In this document: positions 1 to 7,178 of the stretch, in pieces
Position numbering within the stretch: the stretch's first letter is position 1
Layout of the letters: each line of letters starts with the position of its first letter
Assembly: GCA_029942245.1 (NCBI GenBank)
Contig: JAOZTN010000081.1
Span: 1 to 13,852, forward strand
DNA length: 13,852 bases
Direction of reading: 5' to 3'
Origin: B18-G4 sp003648575
GTDB taxonomy: Bacteria; Bacteroidota; Bacteroidia; Bacteroidales; B18-G4
The notes under the pieces: model-generated
Database searches by the model: none
The model's input: only the letters and a program-made list of their open reading frames with translations
What the model was told of the DNA's origin: nothing
Made by a program: the position numbers and the translations under genes

Positions 1-86
1 TTTCCGATATACATCCCCGGACGCATCCGGATGTGTTCTTTCCAGTCTAATGAGCGTACGCTCGCTTCAGTATAATTCTCTGCCAT
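1..86 (-). CDS. parE: DNA topoisomerase IV subunit B, N-terminal fragment (partial, runs off left edge)
   Basis: Only about 28-31 codons are present. Read on the minus strand they give MAENYTEASVRSLDWKEH followed by IRMRPGMYIG, the start of the GHKL ATPase domain of type II topoisomerases; RPGMYIG is the family hallmark. The LDWKEHIR wording fits Bacteroidetes ParE better than GyrB. ParE carries the ATPase of the ParC2E2 enzyme that decatenates daughter chromosomes. There is an in-frame ATG at 95 (MGKMAEN...) and another at 86. I prefer 86, because the TAnnTTTG box at 101-108 predicts transcription starting near 95, which would leave a short leader before 86 but none before 95. The ParE/GyrB distinction rests on about 30 residues, so it is likely rather than certain. 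Confidence 0.82.
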   Translation of the reverse strand, partial: MAENYTEASVRSLDWKEHIRMRPGMYIG

Positions 87-100
87 TTTACCCATTGTCA

Positions 101-108
101 CAAAAGTA
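101..108 (-). promoter_or_regulatory. Bacteroidetes-type -7 box for parE
   Basis: The minus strand reads TACTTTTG, a full match to TAnnTTTG, 15 nt before the ATG at 86. No convincing TTG -33 element lies at the usual distance. The predicted transcript starts about where the upstream ATG (95) lies, giving a leader of roughly 9 nt to the ATG at 86. Confidence 0.5.
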
Positions 109-220
109 AGCAATAGCTTTTTAGCCTTAAAGGAAAACCAGGAAACTTTTTAAACGCGCGTTGTTAACATCTTTCAGCGGATTTGAAAGAGAAACACTTC
201 CCCAGACAACCAATTTACCT

Positions 221-283
221 GATTCAACCGATTCAACTGATTCAACTGATTCAACTGATTTAACCGATTTAACCGCTTCAACG
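221..283. repeat. 9-bp tandem repeat, seven units
   Basis: Seven consecutive 9-bp units have the consensus GATTCAACY. Units starting at 230, 239 and 248 are identical (GATTCAACT); 221 ends in C, 257 and 266 read GATTTAACC, and 275 is degenerate (GCTTCAACG). The array sits in the intergenic region between the divergent parE and DUF2975 promoters and outside both -7 boxes. Because 9 is a multiple of three, it opens reading frames on both strands (poly Glu-Ser-Val on minus, poly Asp-Ser-Thr on plus), which I do not take for genes. The perfect central copies and decayed edges are typical of a slippage-generated minisatellite. Confidence 0.9.
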
Positions 284-340
284 GATATACCAAAATTATT
301 TAAAATCAATATAAATATATCGAATAACAATAAAAAAGTA

Positions 341-369
341 TTGTAAAAAGATAAAAAGGTGTATGTTTG
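341..369 (+). promoter_or_regulatory. Promoter of the DUF2975-HTH-esterase unit
   Basis: TATGTTTG at 362-369 fits TAnnTTTG exactly, and TTG at 341-343 can serve as the -33 element with an 18-nt spacer, within the range known for Bacteroidetes promoters. Transcription would start near 375, leaving about 23 nt before the ATG at 398. This is the best two-part promoter in the window. The rest of 96-397 holds only the tandem repeat and A/T-rich sequence. Confidence 0.6.
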
Positions 370-397
370 CAGACGAGATTACTTTAAATGATTAGAA

Positions 398-1027
398 ATG
401 GAAGAAAAAAAAACACCACTGAGTTTTCATGTGATTTATTGGATCATGAATATTATCACCGCTCTTTTTGCTATTGTGAGCATCGGGCTAATCGTGTTTT
501 ATGTGATGCTATGGACTGATTTTTTTGGCAACGACCTTCAATTGCATGTTAATCTTCCCGGCCAGGTGAATATTGTAAGTCCGGGTACCATGGAATATGG
601 CGGCAGTACGGTGAATATCGAATTGGTAGAAGCCGTGACCCGCATACATTTTATAAACACACCCCCATCTCTTGCCAGGAATTTCATCCTGATCTTACTA
701 GGCGTATGTGCTTTCGGGTTTTTCCTGCTATGGACTTTCAGGCAGTTTATTGTCAATGTTCGCAAAGGTTTCATCTTTACAATCAGCAATATTATATTGC
801 TTCAACGTATTTCGTACACCCTTGTCGGTTTCTGGATATTCATGATCGTATATATGCGTACGACCTACTATTTAATATCGGCACGTGTTGAAGTAGAGAA
901 CGTTGAGATAGTAAGCGAGTTTGATAATTATCCCTGGATACTGCTTATGGCGCTGTTTCTATGGGTGTTGTCGCATATTTTTATCCGGGGGCTAAAAATT
1001 AAGGAAGAACAAGACTTAACCATATAG
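398..1027 (+). CDS. DUF2975 family four-helix membrane protein
   Basis: This 209-residue protein has four predicted membrane segments at about 14-38, 95-113, 137-158 and 178-196. An extra-membrane segment of about 55 residues (40-94) separates the first two. The stretch FRQFIVNVRKGFIF (114-127) and the C-terminal end LSHIFIRGLKIKEEQDLTI (191-209) match the pattern I know for DUF2975: a basic region before helix 3 and a terminal 'hhRG..L.eE.dLTI' tail. The biochemical function of the family is unknown. Members usually sit directly beside a small YozG-like XRE regulator, as here, where the next gene starts 2 nt after this stop. A role as membrane partner or sensor for that regulator is inference. 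The ATG at 398 fits the promoter at 341-369; no Shine-Dalgarno is visible. Confidence 0.8.
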   Translation: MEEKKTPLSFHVIYWIMNIITALFAIVSIGLIVFYVMLWTDFFGNDLQLHVNLPGQVNIVSPGTMEYGGSTVNIELVEAVTRIHFINTPPSLARNFILILLGVCAFGFFLLWTFRQFIVNVRKGFIFTISNIILLQRISYTLVGFWIFMIVYMRTTYYLISARVEVENVEIVSEFDNYPWILLMALFLWVLSHIFIRGLKIKEEQDLTI

Positions 1028-1029
1028 TC

Positions 1030-1242
1030 ATGGCAATAATCGTAAATTTAGACGTAATGCTGGCCAGAAGGAAGATGAGCCTTACCGAACTGACTGACAA
1101 GGTCGGGATTACCATGGCTAACCTGTCTATCCTGAAGAAGGGCCATGCAAAAGCAATACGCTTTTCTACCCTCGATAAGATTTGCGAAATACTGGAATGT
1201 CAGCCAGGCGATATTCTTGAATACTCTGGAAAAGGAGATTAA
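1030..1242 (+). CDS. YozG-like Cro/C1-type HTH transcriptional regulator
   Basis: A 70-residue protein made almost entirely of one XRE-type helix-turn-helix domain. Helix 2 is around SLTELTDKVG (17-26) and the recognition helix around TMANLSILKKG (28-38), followed by the FSTLDKICEILECQPGDILEY tail (45-65) typical of the HTH_26/YozG group. Such proteins bind DNA as dimers and have no effector domain of their own. The gene starts 2 nt after the DUF2975 stop and ends 12 nt before the esterase-like gene, so all three are probably one transcript. Autoregulation at the promoter upstream of 398 is plausible, but I see no clear operator. A toxin-antitoxin reading is unlikely, because the partner is DUF2975 and not a known toxin. 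Confidence 0.88.
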   Translation: MAIIVNLDVMLARRKMSLTELTDKVGITMANLSILKKGHAKAIRFSTLDKICEILECQPGDILEYSGKGD

Positions 1243-1254
1243 TAATAAAATGCA

Positions 1255-2583
1255 ATGAAATTGAAACTGATACCCGTAGGAATATTGATATTAATGCTTT
1301 TTTCAGCTTGTAGTATTAACATCAACAAGAATAATTCATCTACCATTGAACAATGGGTCCAGAATAATGGCCATGAAATAAAAACACTCGTTCCATCCGC
1401 TAATTCGGATGACCTTGGTTTACTGAATGATATTGTAGGAGATGCATCCGTGGTTTGCCTTGGCGAAAGCAGACATGATATCCATGAGCAATTCTTGATA
1501 AAACATCGTATGGTCCGCTACCTGGTCGAAGAACTTGGATTTACAGTTTTTATCATAGAGGGAAGTTTACCTTATAGTCGGAGAATCGACGCTTATATTT
1601 TGAACGGTGAAGGAAATATTGATGAGATCATGTCTGATATGCCAGGATGGTTTCTTTGGGATACAGCAGAAATCCTCGATATGATTCTGTGGATGAGGGA
1701 TTATAATTCCAATCCGGAGAATACCGAAAAAATTCGCTTTTACGGTATTGATATTGTTGCCCCGAATGATGCTTTGAACCAGGTATTCAGTTTTATGCAA
1801 AAATATGATCAGACAGCATTTAAAGGGTTTCGGAATACTGAATATGCACAGGACTATATCAATGATGAAATGTGGCCTCAGACCCGGCAGGCATTTGAAG
1901 GGTTCTCGGATCATGAACAGCAATTACTTGATAAAAACTATCGTGATTTATATGAGCACTTTGTTCGTAATGAAGCAAATTATACGAGCCTATCATCAAG
2001 CGAAGAGTATGCCTGGGTATTACGGATGGCCTATTGTGCTCAGGAAGCAAATAAGATGTTCTCATCAAATTCAACACTTAAATTTGGGCTTACCAGAGAT
2101 ATGGCCATGGCACAAAATGCATTGTGGATTAAAGAACATTTAAAGGATGAGAAAATAATAGTATGGGCGCACAATGTTCATATTGCTACCGATGACTTTA
2201 CCATGTCTCTTGAGGAAGGAAGTATCAAAGGGATGGGATATCACCTGAAAAAAGAATTAGGTGACGAAATGATCTCTATCGGCGCAGCCTTCAATGCTGG
2301 TGAATATCCAGAATGGAATAAATCATTTCCACCTTCCGACAGCAATTCTATCGATGGAATACTTGCAAAGTCCGGTATGGAATATGCCATGTTTGACTTG
2401 AAGAAAGATATTGAAAATGAATCTGTTAAGAATTGGATGAATAATAAGCAAGTATTAAGGGCTCAGGATTTTGAAATGTATTGTATCCCGATAAAATCCT
2501 TTGACGGCTTCTTTTTCGTTGAACATATCAGCAGGGCTATCCCAAATCAAAGATCTTCCGAAAGGTTCAGGGGCAATAATTAA
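1255..2583 (+). CDS. Erythromycin esterase superfamily lipoprotein
   Basis: This 442-residue protein has a lipoprotein signal: a hydrophobic stretch 5-18 and lipobox LFSAC with Cys19. The rest resembles the erythromycin esterase family (Pfam PF05139; EreA/EreB/EreC and many uncharacterised relatives). Family marks are GESRHD (70-75, the usual GE.xH motif), a Glu in FIIEGS (E102), FYGID (162-166), RDMAMAQN (281-288) and WAHNVH (304-309). The His and Glu positions correspond to those proposed to activate water in Ere enzymes. Classical Ere proteins are cytoplasmic and open the macrolide lactone. This one is predicted to be exported and lipid-anchored, so its substrate may be another ester or lactone, and macrolide resistance should not be assumed. 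It is the last gene of the unit starting at 398. The ATG at 1250 gives only ATG-CAA-TGA, so 1255 is the start. Confidence 0.82.
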   Translation: MKLKLIPVGILILMLFSACSININKNNSSTIEQWVQNNGHEIKTLVPSANSDDLGLLNDIVGDASVVCLGESRHDIHEQFLIKHRMVRYLVEELGFTVFIIEGSLPYSRRIDAYILNGEGNIDEIMSDMPGWFLWDTAEILDMILWMRDYNSNPENTEKIRFYGIDIVAPNDALNQVFSFMQKYDQTAFKGFRNTEYAQDYINDEMWPQTRQAFEGFSDHEQQLLDKNYRDLYEHFVRNEANYTSLSSSEEYAWVLRMAYCAQEANKMFSSNSTLKFGLTRDMAMAQNALWIKEHLKDEKIIVWAHNVHIATDDFTMSLEEGSIKGMGYHLKKELGDEMISIGAAFNAGEYPEWNKSFPPSDSNSIDGILAKSGMEYAMFDLKKDIENESVKNWMNNKQVLRAQDFEMYCIPIKSFDGFFFVEHISRAIPNQRSSERFRGNN

Positions 2584-2607
2584 GGATAGAATAGGAGCGT
2601 TTATCGT

Positions 2608-3720
2608 TTATTTTTTGATCAGCGAATAAAAGCTTAGCAGAAAAGGAAAGTTCGAGAGTATCAGCTGTCGCTGACGGTTTTTTCGCAATTCCTTTTCAAT
2701 CCCCGACCTGATCATCATATCATAGCTTATGTTGAAAGCCTCACTAAAGTCATTTTCTTTGAAACAATTCATGCTATGATGGGCTGCCAGTAATCCACTC
2801 ACAACAGCCTTGTCGATACCATGTCCCTGCAAAGGATCGGCCAGGTGTGCCGAATCACCGGCCAGTAGATACCCATCGCCACTATATGATAGCTTTTTTC
2901 CACCGATTGGAATGAAAGCACCGCTAGTATCGGTAAGCTGCCGGCTTTCGGAGAAAATATGACTCATCTTTTCTGATTGTATAAATTCCTCCAGCACCCC
3001 TTTCATGTTCAGGCTTGCCTTGCCATCCAGACCGATTTTCATTCCGAAACCTACATTAAATTCACCATCCGGCAGGGGAAAAGCCCAGAAATAACCGGGG
3101 AGATACTTTTTATCGACCCAGAAAAAATTGCTGGTGGTGTATAGATTGATACCTTCGAAATAAGCGCGCACCGCAAATACTTGCTTATGAGCTGTGGGTA
3201 TTAGATTTTGAATGCACTTTTCTGCAATTGAATGAGCGCCATCTGATGCTATGATCATTTTTGCTTGCAATGATTGACCTGTCTTCTCTGATTTGATCAC
3301 ATGTGTCTTACCGGGAATGATCTTGTCGACTGGCCACCCTGTCAGGATATCTATGTTGGTATATTTTTTTACCAGACTGAATAAAAAGGCATCAAAAATT
3401 TCTCTTTTGATATTATACGCAGGCCAACTCCATTGATAATCGATGAACCTGCCTTTCGTCAGCATGATCCTGCTGCTGGTGATATGTTGTCGCTTTTCTA
3501 GCTTTTGAAATTCCTTTTCGAAGAAAGGGAAAGCATTTTCAAGCGCTTTGATTGCGGGACCGGGGATGGCATCCCCACAGGTTTTTCCGCGGGGAAACTC
3601 CGCTTTGTCGATCAGGGCTACCCGTAAACCACTTTGTCCCAGGCCCAGCGCTGCTGCGCAACCAGCCGGACCGGCACCGATAATGGCAATATCGTATAAT
3701 TTATGATCGCTATTCGGCAT
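2608..3720 (-). CDS. Geranylgeranyl-reductase-like FAD-dependent oxidoreductase
   Basis: A 370-residue flavoprotein of the p-hydroxybenzoate hydroxylase fold. The FAD-binding Rossmann motif is GAGPAG (15-20), with acidic D38 at the end of the second strand for the ribose. FPRGKTCGD (42-50) is the signature of the geranylgeranyl reductase/halogenase-like branch. The second FAD motif is GDSAHLADPLQGHG (288-301). Relatives reduce isoprenoid double bonds or act as monooxygenases. The substrate here cannot be told from sequence. The C-terminus ends in a hydrophobic stretch (about 353-367) plus two lysines and may touch the membrane. The ATG overlaps the end of the upstream lipoprotein gene by 11 nt, so the two are probably translationally coupled. 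The gene converges on the esterase-like gene with only 24 nt between stops and no visible terminator. Confidence 0.83.
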   Translation of the reverse strand: MPNSDHKLYDIAIIGAGPAGCAAALGLGQSGLRVALIDKAEFPRGKTCGDAIPGPAIKALENAFPFFEKEFQKLEKRQHITSSRIMLTKGRFIDYQWSWPAYNIKREIFDAFLFSLVKKYTNIDILTGWPVDKIIPGKTHVIKSEKTGQSLQAKMIIASDGAHSIAEKCIQNLIPTAHKQVFAVRAYFEGINLYTTSNFFWVDKKYLPGYFWAFPLPDGEFNVGFGMKIGLDGKASLNMKGVLEEFIQSEKMSHIFSESRQLTDTSGAFIPIGGKKLSYSGDGYLLAGDSAHLADPLQGHGIDKAVVSGLLAAHHSMNCFKENDFSEAFNISYDMMIRSGIEKELRKNRQRQLILSNFPFLLSFYSLIKK

Positions 3721-5230
3721 CTTCCTGTTCGGGTGGTGGATATTGAGATACGGATACCCTTGTATGCGGTTCTACTTTGATGAGAAAGGAGGTGACATTT
3801 ATACCGAAATGCTTTGTCGCCTTTCCGTAGCCTGTTTCTTCTTTCCCATTGATATACCAGACATCTTGCCAGCCTTCCAGGTACGGGGTCCAGTATATTG
3901 GAGTATCGGAATGGTTATGCATCATAGAGGTGTGCCGCCCGCGGTGCAAAAGGTCGATTTTTTTACCCATCACCGGCAGGTCGGCGATCTTTGTCTGCAT
4001 ATACGGGGCTTTCATACCTGAAAACGTACTGATGAGGTTATTCGGCGCCTCGGCAGTAACTCCCATCAGGCCGGTCACAAATGCGCCCACCACAGAAAAT
4101 GGATTCTCAGGATATTCCCTCCGGTCAGTTGTACTGTTGGTGAGGTATTTAAGCATGAAAATACCATCTTCAGACCGTCCGTTTCTGAAAAAGATGTGAG
4201 GCAGGTGAGATGCGATTTCAATGATAAATCCCTCCTTGTTATTGCTATAGGTATCCAGTATGCTCTGTATCATTCTCGGATCATCGAGTGCCTTGTAATG
4301 GAGTAATGCATATGAAAAATCTGCACCATTGCCCACTGAATGACCAAAACTTCCGTCCTGGTACATGATAAGGTTGAATTTTCCTTTTTCTTCATCCCAG
4401 AATACATCTTTGATCAATGCCTCTACCTTATTGGCTTCATCCAGCCACATACTGAACCTGGGGTCATCGCTCATGTAATGATGATACCAGCTGTTTGCGG
4501 CATATTGAACCGCCAGCAGATCAACACCCAGCTGCATCTTGCCACCGGCACCTTCATGATATCCCGGGATGCCACGCTTGTCGTAATATTTATGATTATC
4601 GGGTGTGGCACCCTCCGGCAGGTTCATGATCCTGTCTCGTCCCATGATCTTGTCCGCCGAGAGCTCCCACCTTTCTACATAATTAATAAGAGTGTTTTGA
4701 TAAAAATTCAGGAAAATGGGGTCGGTGATATATGTATTATCGCCGGTCCAGAGGTACATCCTGAAACAGGCATCTATCACGTCGAAGTTGGCCGGAAGAT
4801 TATACCAGAAGTCCTTATCGCTCTCGTAATCTACGGGAGCCGGAACATTGTCCTTATTGATCTCCCAGTAACTGCACCAGTCCCTGGATTCGGAAATATT
4901 CTCCGCAAAGCGGAACAGCATGTTCTTATTTTCATCATCGAGTCCTAGTGCAGCTGCTCCTGTGCTCTGATGAGATACATCTCGCATACAGAAGGCATCC
5001 CTGCCGGGAAGAGCGGCCTCATACCAGGGGCCTACAACATCACCGGTTCTTACATAAGAAAGGGCGGTCTCCCTGGCCCACTTCCAGGCTTCGTTCAGCT
5101 CAGGATCGGAAGAGTTAAACTGCACCGAAGCAGTGTGTTTTATGTCTTTTATTTCCTTGCCCGGTGGAGATGAACAGGCAGTAATGAGAAGGGCTAAAAT
5201 TAGAATGATGGTTCTGGGAAAGCGGGTCAT
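3710..5230 (-). CDS. Lipoprotein resembling (alpha/alpha)6-barrel glycoside hydrolases
   Basis: This 506-residue protein starts with a lipoprotein signal (hydrophobic 8-17, lipobox LITAC, Cys19) and should be exported and anchored to a membrane. It resembles the six-hairpin glycosidase superfamily in style: aromatic- and acid-rich helices such as GPWYEAALPGRDAFCMRD (67-84), SRDWCSYWEIN (115-125), YHEGAGGKMQLGVDLL (224-239) and DFSYALLHYKAL (304-315), then GAFVTGLMGV (382-391), as seen before the C-terminal beta domain in rhamnosidase-like enzymes. Acidic candidates for catalysis include E71, D78, D84, E123 and E226; I cannot assign the general acid. I do not recognise a specific GH family, so substrate and linkage are open. 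It is the first gene of a two-gene unit; its TAG lies inside the next gene's start region. No SusC/SusD pair is nearby, so this is not a standard polysaccharide utilisation locus. Confidence 0.65.
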   Translation of the reverse strand: MTRFPRTIILILALLITACSSPPGKEIKDIKHTASVQFNSSDPELNEAWKWARETALSYVRTGDVVGPWYEAALPGRDAFCMRDVSHQSTGAAALGLDDENKNMLFRFAENISESRDWCSYWEINKDNVPAPVDYESDKDFWYNLPANFDVIDACFRMYLWTGDNTYITDPIFLNFYQNTLINYVERWELSADKIMGRDRIMNLPEGATPDNHKYYDKRGIPGYHEGAGGKMQLGVDLLAVQYAANSWYHHYMSDDPRFSMWLDEANKVEALIKDVFWDEEKGKFNLIMYQDGSFGHSVGNGADFSYALLHYKALDDPRMIQSILDTYSNNKEGFIIEIASHLPHIFFRNGRSEDGIFMLKYLTNSTTDRREYPENPFSVVGAFVTGLMGVTAEAPNNLISTFSGMKAPYMQTKIADLPVMGKKIDLLHRGRHTSMMHNHSDTPIYWTPYLEGWQDVWYINGKEETGYGKATKHFGINVTSFLIKVEPHTRVSVSQYPPPEQEDAE

Positions 5231-5258
5231 TTAACTTGTTTTATGTGAATTGAGTGCT

Positions 5259-5266
5259 TAAAGGTA
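5259..5266 (-). promoter_or_regulatory. Possible -7 box for the glycosidase-like lipoprotein gene
   Basis: The minus strand reads TACCTTTA, one base off TAnnTTTG, 28 nt before the ATG at 5230. No clear -33 element is present. It is the best candidate in the 5231-5403 divergent intergenic region on this strand. Confidence 0.35.
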
Positions 5267-5377
5267 TGAATTATTACGAAGCGTGGTAAAGTGTTTATTA
5301 GAAGCTACATAGGTGTCATTTAGAGTTCAAAAATGTCTAATTTATAATTTTTATGATACCTATAAGTTTAATAATAT

Positions 5378-5385
5378 TAATTTTG
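5378..5385 (+). promoter_or_regulatory. -7 box for the acyl-CoA synthetase gene
   Basis: TAATTTTG matches TAnnTTTG exactly, 18 nt before the ATG at 5404. A start near 5391-5392 would give a leader of about 12 nt. It lies downstream of the more distal in-frame ATG at 5353, which is the main reason to reject that start. The -33 position is only T-rich, with no TTG. Confidence 0.5.
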
Positions 5386-5403
5386 CATTCTCAAAACCAT
5401 CCT

Positions 5404-7035
5404 ATGCAAAATGAAACTAAGTTAACCTTTCCCGCACTCTTTGATGAGTCGGTAAAGAAATACGGAGATGAGAATTTTCTATCTTTCGTAGATGAAACTC
5501 CCCTGAAGTATAATGATGTAAGCAATGAGATAGATAAATTAAAAGCATTGCTCACCCTGCATGGTGTACAAAAAGGAGACAGGCTTGCTCTCTTAAGTGT
5601 GAACATGCCCAATTGGGGGATCTCGTACCTGGCTACCACCTTCCTCGGGGCAGTGATCGTTCCTATTCTGCCTGATTTTCATGAAAATGAAATCGAAAAC
5701 GTTTTAAAGCACTCCGGTGCCAGTGGGATCTTTGTATCTGATAAACTCCGGGATAAAATAGAGCATCTTGATTGCAAGGATATCAGCCTTTGTATAAGAA
5801 TTGAGGACTTTTCGATAATCAAATCCGGTACTGAACGTCCTGAGGCCTCTGTTCCTGAGAATTCAGAAGTTGCAGAGGATAGTCTTGCAACCATTATCTA
5901 TACCTCAGGCACTACCGGAAAATCCAAGGGCGTGATGCTGAGCCATAAGAATATTTGTTCCAATGCAATGTCGTGTAGGCGACTTCAGAATATTACAGTT
6001 GGCGACAGGATGCTATCCATATTGCCACTATCGCATGTATTGGAAAATACGCTTGGTCTCATACTTCCCATGATCGGCGGTGGATGTACTTATTACCTGC
6101 CGAAGGCTCCGACCCCGGCCGTGCTATTGCCGGCTATGCAGAAAGTGAGGCCAACAATAATGCTGTCCGTTCCACTCATCATCGAAAAGATATTCAAATT
6201 GCGTGTTCGTCCTAAATTAACCAAATCACCGGTCTTACGGACAATGTACAATATCCGTCCTGTCAGGAAAGTTTTGCACCGGGTTGCAGGGAAGAAGTTA
6301 TACAAGAGCTTTGGCGGTGAATTGAAATTTTTCGGCATTGGCGGCGCTAAGCTGGATGCCACCGTTGAGCAGTTTCTTATCGATGCGAAATTTCCTTATG
6401 CGATTGGCTACGGCCTTACGGAAACCGCGCCACTGCTGGCCGGTGCCAATCCCGGTTACGGACGCCTGCAGTCGACAGGGCCTGCCATTGACGGTGTCGA
6501 AATTAAGATCAACGAGCCCGACAGTATTACCGGTGAGGGTGAGATCTGGGCCAGGGGCGACAATGTGATGCTTGGTTATTATAATGAGCCTGAAATAACT
6601 GCGAAAGTGCTGACTGAGGATGGATGGTTCAAGACCGGCGACCTGGGATCATTTGATGAGAATAATTACCTCTATATTAAGGGCCGCCTGAAGAATATGA
6701 TTGTTGGCTCCAGCGGGGAGAATGTATACCCGGAAGAGATCGAGTCGGTGATCAACAATTTTCGTCATGTGGTAGAATCAGTAGTGGTTGAGCAAAAAGG
6801 CCGTTTGGTTGCTCTGGTGCATTTCAACAGGGAGGAAGTCGAAGCCCGCTATAAAAATCTGAAAGAAGAGATCTCAGAACAGATCGACACTAAGATCGAG
6901 GAACTTCGCAATGAGTTGCATGAGTATGTCAATGCACGTGTGAATAAATTCTCACAACTGAAAGCAGTGGTTGTTCATGTAGAGCCCTTTGAAAAAACTG
7001 CTACACATAAGATCAAGCGCTTTGTTTACGCTTAA
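5404..7035 (+). CDS. AMP-forming long-chain acyl-CoA synthetase-like protein
   Basis: A 543-residue adenylate-forming enzyme of the ANL superfamily. Motifs run in order: YTSGTTGKSKG (166-176, phosphate loop), YGLTE (336-340), GWFKTGD (407-413, Asp for ribose binding), the hinge Arg in GRLKNMIVGSSGENVYPEEIE (R428), and near the end TATHKIKR with the A10 lysine K536 needed for adenylation. The likely reaction is fatty acid + ATP + CoA to acyl-CoA + AMP + PPi in the cytoplasm, feeding lipid synthesis or degradation. Chain length cannot be read. Ending just after KIKRF is usual for the shorter bacterial members. An in-frame ATG at 5353 would add 17 residues, but they are not family-like and lie upstream of the promoter box, so I start at 5404. 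The gene stands alone between a divergent promoter and the gap at 7057. Confidence 0.88.
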   Translation: MQNETKLTFPALFDESVKKYGDENFLSFVDETPLKYNDVSNEIDKLKALLTLHGVQKGDRLALLSVNMPNWGISYLATTFLGAVIVPILPDFHENEIENVLKHSGASGIFVSDKLRDKIEHLDCKDISLCIRIEDFSIIKSGTERPEASVPENSEVAEDSLATIIYTSGTTGKSKGVMLSHKNICSNAMSCRRLQNITVGDRMLSILPLSHVLENTLGLILPMIGGGCTYYLPKAPTPAVLLPAMQKVRPTIMLSVPLIIEKIFKLRVRPKLTKSPVLRTMYNIRPVRKVLHRVAGKKLYKSFGGELKFFGIGGAKLDATVEQFLIDAKFPYAIGYGLTETAPLLAGANPGYGRLQSTGPAIDGVEIKINEPDSITGEGEIWARGDNVMLGYYNEPEITAKVLTEDGWFKTGDLGSFDENNYLYIKGRLKNMIVGSSGENVYPEEIESVINNFRHVVESVVVEQKGRLVALVHFNREEVEARYKNLKEEISEQIDTKIEELRNELHEYVNARVNKFSQLKAVVVHVEPFEKTATHKIKRFVYA

Positions 7036-7045
7036 TTAAATTATT

Positions 7046-7166
7046 CCTCGCGGCTTNNNNNNNNNNNNNNNNNNNNNNNNNNNNNNNNNNNNNNNNNNNN
7101 NNNNNNNNNNNNNNNNNNNNNNNNNNNNNNNNNNNNNNNNNNNNNNNNNNNNNNNNTGCCGCGAGG
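7046..7166. repeat. 9-bp inverted repeat enclosing the sequence gap
   Basis: CCTCGCGGC at 7046-7054 is the exact reverse complement of GCCGCGAGG at 7158-7166. The arms lie 2 nt and 1 nt from the two sides of the N run. This suggests that the missing DNA is the inside of a palindromic or repeated element that broke the assembly. The true distance between the arms is unknown. Confidence 0.65.
7057..7156. other. Assembly gap, 100 N
   Basis: Exactly 100 undetermined bases, the conventional placeholder for a gap of unknown length. Sequence lost here could include the end of the intergenic region, a terminator for the acyl-CoA synthetase gene, repeats or whole genes. Gene order across it depends on scaffolding. 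Confidence 0.98.
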
Positions 7167-7178
7167 TTTCCCAATAAG

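Noticed and set aside
221..283. CRISPR array
   Set aside because: Units are 9 bp and directly adjacent with no spacers, and no cas genes are present.
127..346. Open frames on both strands across the 9-bp repeat (Ser-Val-Glu and Asp-Ser-Thr repeats)
   Set aside because: They arise because the repeat unit is a multiple of three without stops. There is no promoter or family likeness, and both strands are open over the same DNA.
398..1242. Toxin-antitoxin system made of a membrane protein and an HTH protein
   Set aside because: The membrane protein matches DUF2975, which commonly pairs with YozG-like regulators and has no known toxin activity. It is also much larger than typical membrane toxins.
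1255..2583. Macrolide resistance gene (ere)
   Set aside because: The superfamily is broad, the protein is a predicted lipoprotein, and no mobile element or resistance context is present. Only the superfamily call is supported.
4340..4948. 202-codon plus-strand open frame opposite the glycosidase-like gene
   Set aside because: It lies wholly antisense to a gene with a lipoprotein signal and coherent motifs, has no neighbours or promoter, and its translation shows no domain.
3710..5230. Polysaccharide utilisation locus
   Set aside because: A single glycosidase-like lipoprotein with no SusC, SusD, sensor or further carbohydrate enzymes in the window.
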